NCBI GenBank assembly: GCA_013331275.1
Contig: DUGT01000069.1
Coordinates: forward strand, 2,789-35,791
Source: Methanosarcina sp.
GTDB lineage: Archaea > Halobacteriota > Methanosarcinia > Methanosarcinales > Methanosarcinaceae
Length of the DNA: 33,003 bases
Direction of reading: 5' to 3'
Under the pieces are notes generated by a model. It ran no database searches. It was not told the DNA's origin and saw nothing but the letters and a program-made list of their open reading frames with translations. Positions 8,548 to 16,099 of this stretch are shown here, piece by piece; the first letter of the stretch is position 1; each line of letters begins with the position of its first letter. A program made the position numbers and the translations under genes.

Positions 8548-9897
8548 TTAAACATTGAAACTTCCACCATGATGTTTGGCTGCAACTATATTCAGCTTAT
8601 CGTCCAGTATAAGATCCTGATAAATAAATGACTTCCCAGACCCGAAGTGTAGATGTGAAATACTTACTATTGTAGCATTAGAAAAACTCATTCGTGAATT
8701 TAGAAATACTAATTGAGTACCATAACTGGATGTTTCCGTAATCAGTTCTTCTCCAGCATCATCAACACAAAGGGTATTTAAGGGTACATTTGAGAGATGA
8801 GTTTTTGAAGACATTGTTTCTTTGTTCCCTAGCATTGTAATATTCCTTTCAGGTGTGACCTTTAATACATAGTCGAGATATATGGAGGGTGCATTATTGG
8901 AAGGATAATTTAGCAGAAAATCTGAACTGGCCTTATCAAGAGACTCGAATACACTTCTATTTACCCAGTTAAGATAATAATGGTCCTCGTAAAGTGGTAT
9001 TCCAAAAATTTCAGAGTAATTGCAACTTTCTGCTGTTCTCAGAGCTTTAATGCTGTTTTCAAAAGAGGTTGAAGGAACAAGAGTTTCCTGATACATCAGC
9101 AAGAATGATTCATTATACAAAGAATCAACCTGAAAAGTAACAGATCCGCTTATAGTTTGTCCTGGAAATAGAGTTGCATCTTTAATCTTAGTTTCACTTT
9201 CGAGATCTGACAGTATCTTGTTTCCATCCGAGTATGGACTCTCAGGTTTAATTGTGGTATTAAATATCTGATTTCCGTCACGTAGGTGAAGGTCATTTAA
9301 CTTGAAATCGAGGTTGTTTGGTCCATTATTTGTTATTGAAAGGTTATATACTGCATAATATTTTTCTGTGATATTAGATCCATCTTCGTATTCAAAAGAC
9401 CTGTATACACAAATTTTACCGTTTTCATTTTCTATTTTTTCAGAGTACCAAGGAACGTAATTAATGGCTACTAGAATCTCAGTTTTATTGTTTATAAGAG
9501 TAAATTTCAGCGAATTTTTTGGTGTAAATACACGAATAGTTTCATTATCATTGGTTTTAACAATCTGTGCATTATCTGCCCAATCAATATCCAGATCATT
9601 CTTGATGTAACTTATAAGTCTCTGGCTTTCGTTTCCAGGAACATTATCCCAGCTAAAAATATATCCCTCTACTTTTTCTAAATTAGTATGTATATGAATG
9701 CTTGAAAAGGATGTTACTTCGATTTCAGGGATATTTTCTGCTTCGTGGGACAGGTTTGTAGACGATATATTTTCTGGTGCCGCATTTACTGACCCTTGAT
9801 ATGCTGACTCATTTGATTGAGTGACATTATTCTCTTCAATACATCCACTAAAAATAATAAAGATTGTCAGAATAAGTATTAAAACTCGCAATCCCAA
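8548..9897 (-). CDS. Surface lipoprotein, array copy 2 (unknown function, divergent C-terminus)
   Basis: A 449-residue predicted lipoprotein with signal MGLRVLILILTIFIIFSGC (Cys19). It shares the stalk and the PEIEVTSFSS motif with its paralogs, although the usual MHDN becomes IHTN. The central DUF4352-like region is conserved (YYAVYNLSITNNG, TISGSVTFQVDSLYNESF). It is the shortest intact copy: the segment before NWVNRSVFES lacks the acidic YPYIWP stretch, and the C-terminal domain is the most diverged and ends GGSFNV. The start is TTG after an in-frame TGA, as in copy 3. The C-terminal differences suggest replacement or relaxed constraint. Function is unknown. Confidence 0.75.
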   Translation of the reverse strand: MGLRVLILILTIFIIFSGCIEENNVTQSNESAYQGSVNAAPENISSTNLSHEAENIPEIEVTSFSSIHIHTNLEKVEGYIFSWDNVPGNESQRLISYIKNDLDIDWADNAQIVKTNDNETIRVFTPKNSLKFTLINNKTEILVAINYVPWYSEKIENENGKICVYRSFEYEDGSNITEKYYAVYNLSITNNGPNNLDFKLNDLHLRDGNQIFNTTIKPESPYSDGNKILSDLESETKIKDATLFPGQTISGSVTFQVDSLYNESFLLMYQETLVPSTSFENSIKALRTAESCNYSEIFGIPLYEDHYYLNWVNRSVFESLDKASSDFLLNYPSNNAPSIYLDYVLKVTPERNITMLGNKETMSSKTHLSNVPLNTLCVDDAGEELITETSSYGTQLVFLNSRMSFSNATIVSISHLHFGSGKSFIYQDLILDDKLNIVAAKHHGGSFNV

Positions 9898-10102
9898 TCA
9901 TTCCCGGTTAATTCCAATTGGCTTCGTAGAATTCCTTTAAGAGAATAAGAGTCTTCATGAATTTAAAATGAACTAAAGTGCATTTTTTTCTTATACTTCA
10001 TCTTCTTTAATCTATTGTATACAGTTTTTCTACAGAATCCGGACTATTACAAGGGATCGAAGAGAGACATAAATACCCCTTCCTTCACTGTTTTTTAACA
10101 CT

Positions 10103-11533
10103 TCAAGACATAGCTTGTACGCGACGCAATTTTGCTACAACTATGTTCATTTTATCATCCAGTATTAGATCCTGATCCACAAGTGAAAAACGTGCCCGAT
10201 TATAGTCGTTAAAATATGAAATCCTTACTATTATGGCATTAGAGAAATTCATCTGTGGAATGTCACTCTCATCTGAATAGAGTTTATAGGTTTGGTTGTT
10301 TAAAATTGCTATTTTGCCAATCAAGGATGTGTTAATTAGTTCCTCCTCGGTATCATCAACGACAATGAAATAATTTTCTTGGTAAGATGACGTTGTGTCT
10401 TTTTCAAGTATTGACGTTATGTTCCTTTCAGGTATGACCTTTAATGCATAGATAGCCTCTGTCTGAGGTATGTCCTCTAGGGATGACTTTGCCAGATTCT
10501 TGGAATCAGCCTTATTTAAAAACTCAAATACGCTTCTGTTTACCCAGTTGGGCCATATGTACGGATACTCCTCAAGGTCAGGTTCAAAAGAATTATTACT
10601 GTATACAGTATTAAAAGGCGGTATTCCAAAGGTTATTGAGTAATTGTATCGTTCCGCTGTCCTCAGAGCTTCAATGCTTTTTTCAAAAGATGCTGAGGTA
10701 ATCGAAGTTTCATTATACATCAGTAGGAAAGATTCATTATACGGAGAATTAACCTGAAAAATAAAAGATCCATTTATAGTTTGTCCGGGAGATAGAGTTG
10801 TATCGTCAATTTTAGTTTCTTTTTTGGAGGTAGAAAGCACTTCAAGATATGGTCTTTTTTCATAAAGACTGTAAGGATCAAAAATTGTAGTATTAAATAT
10901 CTGATCCCCATCACGTATATGAAGTTCACTTAATTTAAAATCGAGATTTTTTGAACCATTATTCTTTATTGCAAGGTCATATACTAAATAATTCCTTTTT
11001 GTGATATTAGGTACTGATTTGTATATTTTATCAGGCCCGTACACAAGAATCTTACTTTTTTCCTTTCTTATTTCCCAATTGTACCAGGGATGGGAGTCAA
11101 TGGTTACTAGAATCTCAGTTTTATTGTTTTTAAGAGTAAATTCCAACGAGTTTTTGGAAGTAAAAGCACGAATAGTTTCATTATCGTTGATTTTAGTAAT
11201 CTGTGCATCATCTACCCAAATAATATTCAGATTATTCTTAAGGTAACTTATGAGTCTCAGACTTTCGTTCCCAGGAACATTGTCCCAGTTAAAAAAGTAT
11301 CCATTTGCAATTTCATTGTTGTCGTGCATATAAATACTTAAGAAAGATATTACTTCAATCTCAGGAACAGTTCCTTCTTTGGAAAACAGAGCTGCTGATG
11401 ATTGATTTTCCGGTGTTATATTTACTGAATCTTGAGATACTGACTCATTTGATTGAGTGTTTTTGTTTTCTTCAACACACCCACTAAAAATAATACAGAT
11501 TGTCAGAATAAAGACCAAAGTTCGCAATCCCAA
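10103..11533 (-). CDS. Surface lipoprotein, array copy 1 (first in transcription order)
   Basis: A 476-residue predicted lipoprotein with signal MGLRTLVFILTICIIFSGC (Cys19), stalk, PEIEVISFLSIYMHDN, central DUF4352-like domain (YLVYDLAIKNNGSKNLDFKL, SPGQTINGSFIFQV), EYPYIWPNWVNRSVFEFL and a C-terminal domain very close to that of copy 3 rather than of its neighbour copy 2. The start is TTG in ATGATTG right after an in-frame TGA. The upstream spacer is AT-rich and differs from the spacers inside the array, so this copy may have its own promoter. It is probably anchored on the outer face of the membrane and glycosylated. Ligand and role are unknown. Confidence 0.78.
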   Translation of the reverse strand: MGLRTLVFILTICIIFSGCVEENKNTQSNESVSQDSVNITPENQSSAALFSKEGTVPEIEVISFLSIYMHDNNEIANGYFFNWDNVPGNESLRLISYLKNNLNIIWVDDAQITKINDNETIRAFTSKNSLEFTLKNNKTEILVTIDSHPWYNWEIRKEKSKILVYGPDKIYKSVPNITKRNYLVYDLAIKNNGSKNLDFKLSELHIRDGDQIFNTTIFDPYSLYEKRPYLEVLSTSKKETKIDDTTLSPGQTINGSFIFQVNSPYNESFLLMYNETSITSASFEKSIEALRTAERYNYSITFGIPPFNTVYSNNSFEPDLEEYPYIWPNWVNRSVFEFLNKADSKNLAKSSLEDIPQTEAIYALKVIPERNITSILEKDTTSSYQENYFIVVDDTEEELINTSLIGKIAILNNQTYKLYSDESDIPQMNFSNAIIVRISYFNDYNRARFSLVDQDLILDDKMNIVVAKLRRVQAMS

Positions 11534-12019
11534 TCATTCCCGGTTAATTTTTAAATTATCATTTTTTTGAAATGTTTTTTCTTTGTTTGTGACTTTAATA
11601 AAAGCGTATATGTCGTTATACAGTTTAAATTTTTGATTAAATTGCTGAAAGACAGAAATAGACAATTATTTAATCAAATGATATATTAGAAGTAGTTGAA
11701 AATCGATAATGAAAAGTTAGGAGAAAAGTTTGAAGAAAATTAGATGAAAAGTTTGAGTACAGAATAAATGAGGCTCTGGTAGCGTAAAAATGGAAGAGTT
11801 CGATATCTGAGTTTTGTTATGCCAGGTTTACTCCTTTTATATGATAAAGTGATCTTTATGTCATACCTCTTAGAGATGTCTATCCGTGTTGTTTATTAAG
11901 AAGAGAAAGCATAAGGTAATGTTAACCTGTTCCAGACCCTGTACAGGTTTTACCTCGAAAATGAGGGAAACTGCAGCAGGCTGAAAAAAGATCACTTAAA
12001 GTTTAGGGAGAATTTGTCT
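11534..12019. promoter_or_regulatory. Divergent intergenic region between array and DUF5803-like gene
   Basis: No gene is visible. On the minus strand a TATA-like CTTTTATTAAAG lies near 11596-11607, about 65-75 bp before copy 1. On the plus strand TTTTATATGA (11833-11842) is a candidate TATA. An inverted repeat AACCTGT/ACAGGTT (11924-11930 and 11943-11949) lies in the presumed leader of the gene at 12020. AGGGAG at 12005-12010 is its ribosome-binding site. At 11767-11787 a short remnant shares AATGAGGCTCT with 3566-3576 on the other side of the array. Confidence 0.45.
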
Positions 12020-12883
12020 GTGAAAATGAGAACGAAAATCGTGTTTATGCTTCTTGCCCTGCTTGTGGTCTTAGTATCGGGCTGTATGGAGCAAAAAAAG
12101 GAAATTGTCATAGATAAGCCTGGCAATATTTCTAACTATGAATTTGAGATTTTTCAGAACGAGTCGGGCAATCAAACGCTTGCAAATACCACTACCTATT
12201 ACCTGATGAAAAACGATACAGAAGTACAGGTTGTCAATATGGTAGTAAATACCAGCAAGCTTGAGATCTATCCTCCCGACATCCTGGATGGCGGATCAGA
12301 TGAAAGTCCTATTCAAAATTTCGTACAGCTTGTGAGCCCGACAAACGAGACTGTACCTAACCCACAAACGTTTAAAGAACTTTCTAGCAGAAACGAAACT
12401 TCGGCTATTAACTATACCCTGACTCAGGAAGTTATCCAGGGTATGAAAGTTATAAACCTGGAGTTCAAGGAACCTGTTACAGGTTTTGTTGCGTATACTC
12501 TCAGGAATTCGGGAGATCAGAGCTTTACATTTGTTAAACATGATTCCGAATTCATTCGCGTAGTACTTCCGGAAGGATATGTTACCGGCAACAGGGTATT
12601 CGGGATAGCAAGGCCTGAGCCTTCAAGTGTAACTTATGATGAAAAAGGAAGGCAAACCCTCCTGTGGATCTCCTCTAAGATGGGAGACCGGGAAGAAACC
12701 ATTCAGGTGAAATACTATATCCAATCAGCTCCCCTGTTGTTCTCAGCCGCAATTATAGCCCTGCTCTGTGGAGTTGGCCTTGTACTTTTACATTATGTAA
12801 AAAGTAAAAAGGAACTTGAAGCTGTTAGAGGAATTCTCGATCTGGAAAAAGAATATGAGAGGAAACAGCGAAAAAGGAAATGA
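12020..12883 (+). CDS. Membrane-anchored lipoprotein, DUF5803-like
   Basis: A 287-residue protein with a lipoprotein signal (VVLVSGC, Cys22) and, near the C-terminus, one membrane helix (LLFSAAIIALLCGVGLVLL) followed by a highly basic tail (EYERKQRKRK). The product should therefore be tethered at both ends, with a beta-rich extracellular domain of about 210 residues. This layout resembles archaeal DUF5803 proteins; I am not certain of the family. The GTG at 12020 lies 9 bp after AGGGAG and is preferred over TTG 12014 (3 bp) and ATG 12026 (15 bp). A hairpin terminator follows, so it is probably monocistronic. The role is unknown. Confidence 0.7.
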   Translation: MKMRTKIVFMLLALLVVLVSGCMEQKKEIVIDKPGNISNYEFEIFQNESGNQTLANTTTYYLMKNDTEVQVVNMVVNTSKLEIYPPDILDGGSDESPIQNFVQLVSPTNETVPNPQTFKELSSRNETSAINYTLTQEVIQGMKVINLEFKEPVTGFVAYTLRNSGDQSFTFVKHDSEFIRVVLPEGYVTGNRVFGIARPEPSSVTYDEKGRQTLLWISSKMGDREETIQVKYYIQSAPLLFSAAIIALLCGVGLVLLHYVKSKKELEAVRGILDLEKEYERKQRKRK

Positions 12884-12908
12884 TCTGGAGGATGTTTTCC
12901 CTCCAGAT
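12883..12908 (+). terminator. Hairpin after the DUF5803-like gene
   Basis: Perfect 9-bp arms ATCTGGAGG (12883-12891) and CCTCCAGAT (12900-12908) begin at the last base of the stop codon, with a T-containing 8-base loop. No long T tract follows, so it may act as a 3'-end processing or stability element. Confidence 0.6.
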
Positions 12909-12951
12909 TTGGCTATAGGTAGCATATCTTTTTAAAGTTAAGAAATTATTT

Positions 12952-13668
12952 ATGACAGTTTGTCGTATTTTCTTATTGATGAAAGTCTGGGGAAAAGTAC
13001 GAACCGAATATTACTTTTCGTTTAAATCAACATCTGAAGCCGTAGCCCCTATTACAGGTTCTCTTCTTATGTTGAGTATCCTGGTTATACTTGCAAGTAC
13101 GGTTGCCGTAACATTGTATAATACTGCTGGAGAAAGCGAAAACGCCCAATCCCTGATGGCAAAGATTTCACTTGAATCATGCGAAGGCGGACTTCCTAAT
13201 GCAGTAACAGGTCAAAATGCATCTTTTGAGAATAATAAGATTGTACTTATACACGAAGGAGGCAGACCTCTTCCTCTTGATACTATATCCATAAAGATTT
13301 TTGGATATGGGAAGTCTTACAGGCCTGCTATTGAACCGGGTACAAAGGGTTTTCTCACAGGAAATATTTCTCTTCTTTACCTGGATTTGAGCGTCCACGG
13401 AAAAAATTCTACATGTTATAGCGTTAATAACAAAGCCACTCTCGAAGACAGCTTATGGAGTGTCGGAGAAAAATTTGTACTCTGTGGGCAGGATAGTGCA
13501 ATAGGGACCACTAAATCCAGCGTAAAAGTTAGTGTGGATGGGGACAGTGACACTTCCGATAATTACGGATTCAAGGTAGGTTCTGAAATTATCCTTAAGG
13601 TTATTGACACAAAAAGCAGCAATGTTATTGCTGAACAAAAGGCTTTTGTAAAACATTATGAAGGCTAA
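12952..13668 (+). CDS. Archaeal type IV pilin-like protein
   Basis: A 238-residue protein. After a short charged N-terminus comes SEAVAPITGSLLMLSILVIL and a hydrophobic helix, the hallmark of archaeal pilin N-termini (Pilin_N, DUF1628 type) processed by a prepilin peptidase. The remainder is an extracellular beta-rich domain with KIVLIHEGGRPLPLDTISIKI, common in these proteins. ATG 12952 gives a long leader; ATG 12979 (MKVWGKV) gives a length nearer to the usual signal and may be the true start. Neither has a clear ribosome-binding site. It may form a surface filament or be a pilin-like membrane protein. A decayed relative of its 3' half lies at 15379-15672. Confidence 0.78.
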   Translation: MTVCRIFLLMKVWGKVRTEYYFSFKSTSEAVAPITGSLLMLSILVILASTVAVTLYNTAGESENAQSLMAKISLESCEGGLPNAVTGQNASFENNKIVLIHEGGRPLPLDTISIKIFGYGKSYRPAIEPGTKGFLTGNISLLYLDLSVHGKNSTCYSVNNKATLEDSLWSVGEKFVLCGQDSAIGTTKSSVKVSVDGDSDTSDNYGFKVGSEIILKVIDTKSSNVIAEQKAFVKHYEG

Positions 13669-14221
13669 AATTGAAAGAGAGAGGTCTCATCTATATCTGT
13701 TTCTCATATTTTTTATATGACACTCCCACATTTAGAAGCTAAATTTCCCAGACTGGGATTGTAGTCTATTCTTAAAACCGATAGATGTCCCTCATAAAAA
13801 TGAGGGGAGCAATCACCGTCAAAGAAAAAAAACTGTTCTTTTAACTCAAAAAATGCAATGAAGGATTAGAGAGAGATATTAAGAAGAAAAGAACACGATA
13901 AGAGATATAACAGAATGATAATAAGCAGATAGGAGATGTTTTTATTAAATAACTTATTTTGAGTGTTTTTTCAAAATAAATAATTAATTTATAACTAAAT
14001 GAAAAGATAATGAGTAATTATAGGAATTATAAGAAGAATATATAGGCTGAATCTTAGAAATAGGAAAATAAAAGCTAAATATGATTGTTTTCAGCACGTG
14101 GCTCCTTAACGATCTCTAATAAGTATTAAACACATAATAATTATATTTTTTGTTAACTGGATATCAAATAAAGTGTGTTTAAAAAGGCGATTTTTATAAA
14201 GCTTTACATGTACAAGTATGG
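13669..14221. other. AT-rich intergenic region with two hairpins
   Basis: No gene is seen. One hairpin has arms CCCTCAT/ATGAGGG (13789-13795 and 13800-13806) with loop AAAA. A second has 9-bp arms TTATTTTGA/TCAAAATAA (13954-13962 and 13971-13979). The purine-rich stretch 13855-14080 has stops in all frames. An uncharacterised RNA is possible but not shown. Confidence 0.4.
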
Positions 14222-14267
14222 TTATATTTTATTTAGCCGATTTAGGGGTTGTTGACACAGAGTCAAC
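14222..14267 (+). promoter_or_regulatory. Promoter with GTTGAC/GTCAAC dyad
   Basis: A TATA-like TTATATTTTA (14222-14231) is followed about 20 bp later by the inverted repeat GTTGAC-ACAGA-GTCAAC (14251-14267), at the expected transcription start. The gene at 16100 has the same TATA-dyad layout. Transcription from here would give a leader of about 205-220 nt before the ATG at 14472. Confidence 0.5.
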
Positions 14268-14376
14268 GTGACTAAGTTGGTCGAAATAGGATTTATGCAA
14301 TTGAACGAACAAAAGTCATTGGTGGCTATATTTGCTCTATTACTTCAACTGCATAGTCCTAAACTGATCAACAAAG

Positions 14377-14457
14377 AAATTTCGATAAACCATATTTCAA
14401 CAAGCTGTTTATACTCATTATAAACAATCAGCAGAAAATTAGGATTTATCGAAATTT
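14377..14457 (+). promoter_or_regulatory. Structured mRNA leader, two nested stems
   Basis: A perfect 13-bp outer stem (AAATTTCGATAAA 14377-14389 with 14445-14457) encloses a perfect 8-bp inner hairpin (TGTTTATA 14406-14413 with TATAAACA 14419-14426, loop CTCAT). The outer stem ends about 4 bases before the presumed ribosome-binding GAGG (about 14461-14464). It could control translation; it does not match a riboswitch I know. Confidence 0.6.
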
Positions 14458-14471
14458 ACAGAGGCTAAAAA

Positions 14472-14747
14472 ATGTTACAAAAAATAAAAAAAGTATTAGC
14501 AATTCTACTCGCAGTCTGTTTTCTGGGTACAGTGACAGCTGGGGCAGTAAGTGCACATGCAGATAACAATGGAAACTATGTAGTGCACGAAGATCATAAC
14601 AAACAAGTTAGCAAGAAAGTAATCAAACCAGTCCAGAAACCAGTAACCAAGAAAGTAGTCAAATCAGTCCAGAAACCAGTAACCAAGAAAGTAGTCACAC
14701 CGGTCAAGAAGCCAGTAACCAAGCCTGCACCAAAGACCGAGCTATAA
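14472..14747 (+). CDS. Small secreted Lys/Val/Pro repeat protein
   Basis: A 91-residue protein with a cleavable signal peptide (AILLAVCFLGTVTAGAVSA, predicted cut after residue 28). A short acidic/His segment follows (ADNNGNYVVHEDHN), then three 12-residue repeats of the type KVVKPVQKPVTK (residues 49-84) and PAPKTEL. The mature protein is strongly basic and should be extended, so it may bind an acidic surface polymer or cell-wall polysaccharide; this is inference. GAGG upstream and a long structured leader support the start. A strong hairpin follows. It shares promoter design with the secreted protein at 16100. Confidence 0.75.
   Translation: MLQKIKKVLAILLAVCFLGTVTAGAVSAHADNNGNYVVHEDHNKQVSKKVIKPVQKPVTKKVVKSVQKPVTKKVVTPVKKPVTKPAPKTEL
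14616..14723 (+). repeat. Three 36-bp in-frame tandem repeats
   Basis: Three 36-bp units encode KVIKPVQKPVTK, KVVKSVQKPVTK and KVVTPVKKPVTK. The units differ by a few substitutions and no indels, so the frame is maintained. Copy number may vary between strains. Confidence 0.9.
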
Positions 14748-14824
14748 TTTCTTGAGGTACAAAATCGATAAAAAATTCGATATACTCTTTACCTAAATAA
14801 ATGATAAAGGCTTTCGGATAGGGC

Positions 14825-14859
14825 TTATAGGACTTAAGAATCTTTTTTAAGTCCTATAA
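14825..14859 (+). terminator. Strong hairpin terminator after the repeat-protein gene
   Basis: Perfect 13-bp arms TTATAGGACTTAA (14825-14837) and TTAAGTCCTATAA (14847-14859) with a 9-base T-rich loop lie 77 bp downstream of the stop codon. Confidence 0.65.
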
Positions 14860-15135
14860 ACCACGTTTAAGTCTTGGAACCCATCCCAAAACCTATTCAG
14901 AATCATCAGGGGCTTTCACGATCATTTTCCATGATCAGATATCCTACTGACTGTTCTAAATATGAGATTCAAAACTCAGATTTTGAGTTTCGGGATAGGC
15001 TCTTGAATAAACAGTACAATACAGCTAATAAACCAATAAGCATTGAAACATCAGTTCTCTAACATTAAGTGCTATTACATTGAAGGTTGCGTTTGATTTT
15101 GCCCTCAAATTAAAAGCATAAAATCTTTGCCGGAC

Positions 15136-15162
15136 AGCAATATTTTGACTTAAAATATTGCT
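15136..15162. other. Perfect 11-bp hairpin
   Basis: Arms AGCAATATTTT (15136-15146) and AAAATATTGCT (15152-15162) enclose loop GACTT. A pyrimidine-rich stretch follows on the plus strand, so it could be a terminator, but no gene lies directly upstream. Confidence 0.6.
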
Positions 15163-15216
15163 ATCTTTCTACTTTTCAATCTCGTTTCCTGCATTTTTGA
15201 GACATTCAAAATTGAG

Positions 15217-15347
15217 TGAGCTCATCCAAGAACCAATTTTACTCTCAAAAATCAGTGAGGTTTCATACTATTTTCCTGATCCGAAACTTTACTGATTATT
15301 CGAAATGTAAATTCAAAGAGGCAATATTGAATTTTTGGATGAGCTCA
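15217..15347. mobile_element. 131-bp long imperfect palindrome, MITE-like or RNA-coding
   Basis: Perfect 13-bp terminal inverted repeats TGAGCTCATCCAA (15217-15229) and its complement (15335-15347) enclose inner 15-bp arms (15250-15264 with 15283-15297) that pair fully in RNA if two G-U pairs are allowed. The whole element can fold into one long hairpin. There is no coding capacity. It may be a MITE or a structured RNA; sequence alone does not decide. Confidence 0.55.
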
Positions 15348-15378
15348 TATCATTTATACTTGTTTTGGAATAGGTTCT

Positions 15379-15672
15379 AAAGTCATTCTTGATGACGGCT
15401 CATAGAATGCAGGGGAAAAGCTTGATCTCCATGGGCAGGACAGTCCTGACGGATCTATTGTTTCCAGTGTTAAGGTAAGTGTGAATGAGAAAGTAAGTGT
15501 GAATGAAAACAATTCATGTTAATAGACCAAAATTTAAGGCCGACTTCTGGTGCAAAATCGATAGCTTTCAGGCGAAAAAATTCCTTAACCGATGACCAAT
15601 GGAATACTTTCTAACTAAGCAATTATTTTCAACCCATACAAAACAGCGAAGAGCCAGCATTATGAAAGCTAA
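15379..15672 (+). pseudogene. Decayed 3' fragment of a pilin-like gene
   Basis: Frame-by-frame comparison with the intact pilin-like gene shows homology. KVILDDGS-stop-NAGEKLDLHGQDS here matches KATLEDSLWSVGEKFVLCGQDS there, and SSVKVSV follows in both. Further on only nucleotide similarity remains (ATTCCTTAA, then CATTATGAAAGCTAA at the end, matching CATTATGAAGGCTAA). The Trp codon has become TAG, and frames are lost after about 15520. The 5' half is missing: homology begins exactly after a 17-bp dispersed motif, suggesting that an insertion or deletion removed it. Confidence 0.65.
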
Positions 15673-15830
15673 AATTGAGATTTCGGAAAATGTACTGTTT
15701 TCTCAGGTTATATGGTTTTGGAGGATTCCGACATAGCTTAACTCTGTTATTAAAGGGTATATATGAAATTAAATGGACTATAAAGCTTCATCTGGAAATT
15801 AAAGTCTTATAATTTCCCGATATATGTAAG
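15673..15830. other. Intergenic, no gene seen
   Basis: This AT-rich stretch lies between the pilin remnant and the promoter of the coiled-coil protein gene. Nothing beyond short remnants is visible. Confidence 0.4.
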
Positions 15831-15877
15831 TATTTATATATAATTCTCGGCTAATTCAAGGCATGTCAACCGTTGAC
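15831..15877 (+). promoter_or_regulatory. Promoter with GTCAAC/GTTGAC dyad
   Basis: A TATA-like TATTTATATATAAT (15831-15844) is followed by the near-perfect palindrome GTCAAC-C-GTTGAC (15865-15877). Spacing and position match the promoter before the repeat-protein gene at 14472, and the implied leader is again about 220 nt long. Confidence 0.5.
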
Positions 15878-16099
15878 GATTGGCAAAACAATAGAAAACA
15901 ATAAAACAACAGGACTTATGCTGTTGAACTGAGAAAACAATAGCAGGAATTTTCTGTCGTTATATCAAAGTGTATCTGACAGATTTATTCGAGCTTTATT
16001 TTGAACCTCACATGTATGAGTCCTTTTGTGAATATAAAAAGAAAACTGTACCAAATTAGATCAAATGTATTAAATTAGAAAAAAAGTAGGATTAGAACT

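Larger units (their letters stand above)
3640..11533 (-). repeat. Tandem array of five paralogous lipoprotein genes
   Basis: Five head-to-tail units on the minus strand have start-to-start spacings of about 1.64, 1.56, 1.65 and 1.53 kb. Coding regions and much of the roughly 205-bp spacers are homologous; each spacer carries a similar leader ending in AATTAACCGGG just before the start. The units have diverged well beyond recent duplication, and similarity between copies varies along their length. Confidence 0.9.
14860..15378. other. Non-coding region rich in decayed repeats
   Basis: No convincing gene is seen. A 17-bp motif GTTTYGGRATRGGYTCY occurs three times: inverted at 14876-14892, direct at 14987-15003 and 15362-15378. 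The first pair could be the ends of a 128-bp element, and the last copy directly abuts the pilin-gene remnant at 15379. Two large hairpins, at 15136 and 15217, lie between and are listed separately. Confidence 0.5.

Noticed and set aside
3640-11533. Adhesin or protease assignment for the array lipoproteins
   Set aside because: No catalytic motif or known adhesive domain is visible; only the DUF4352-like resemblance and surface signals are supportable.
13789-13830. IS200/IS605-type right-end hairpin
   Set aside because: CCCTCAT-AAAA-ATGAGGG followed by GGAGC looks similar in style, but no TnpA/TnpB remnant or left end could be found nearby.
14874-15062. 62-codon open frame on the plus strand
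   Set aside because: No ribosome-binding site, overlaps repeat motifs, and the composition is not protein-like compared with neighbours.
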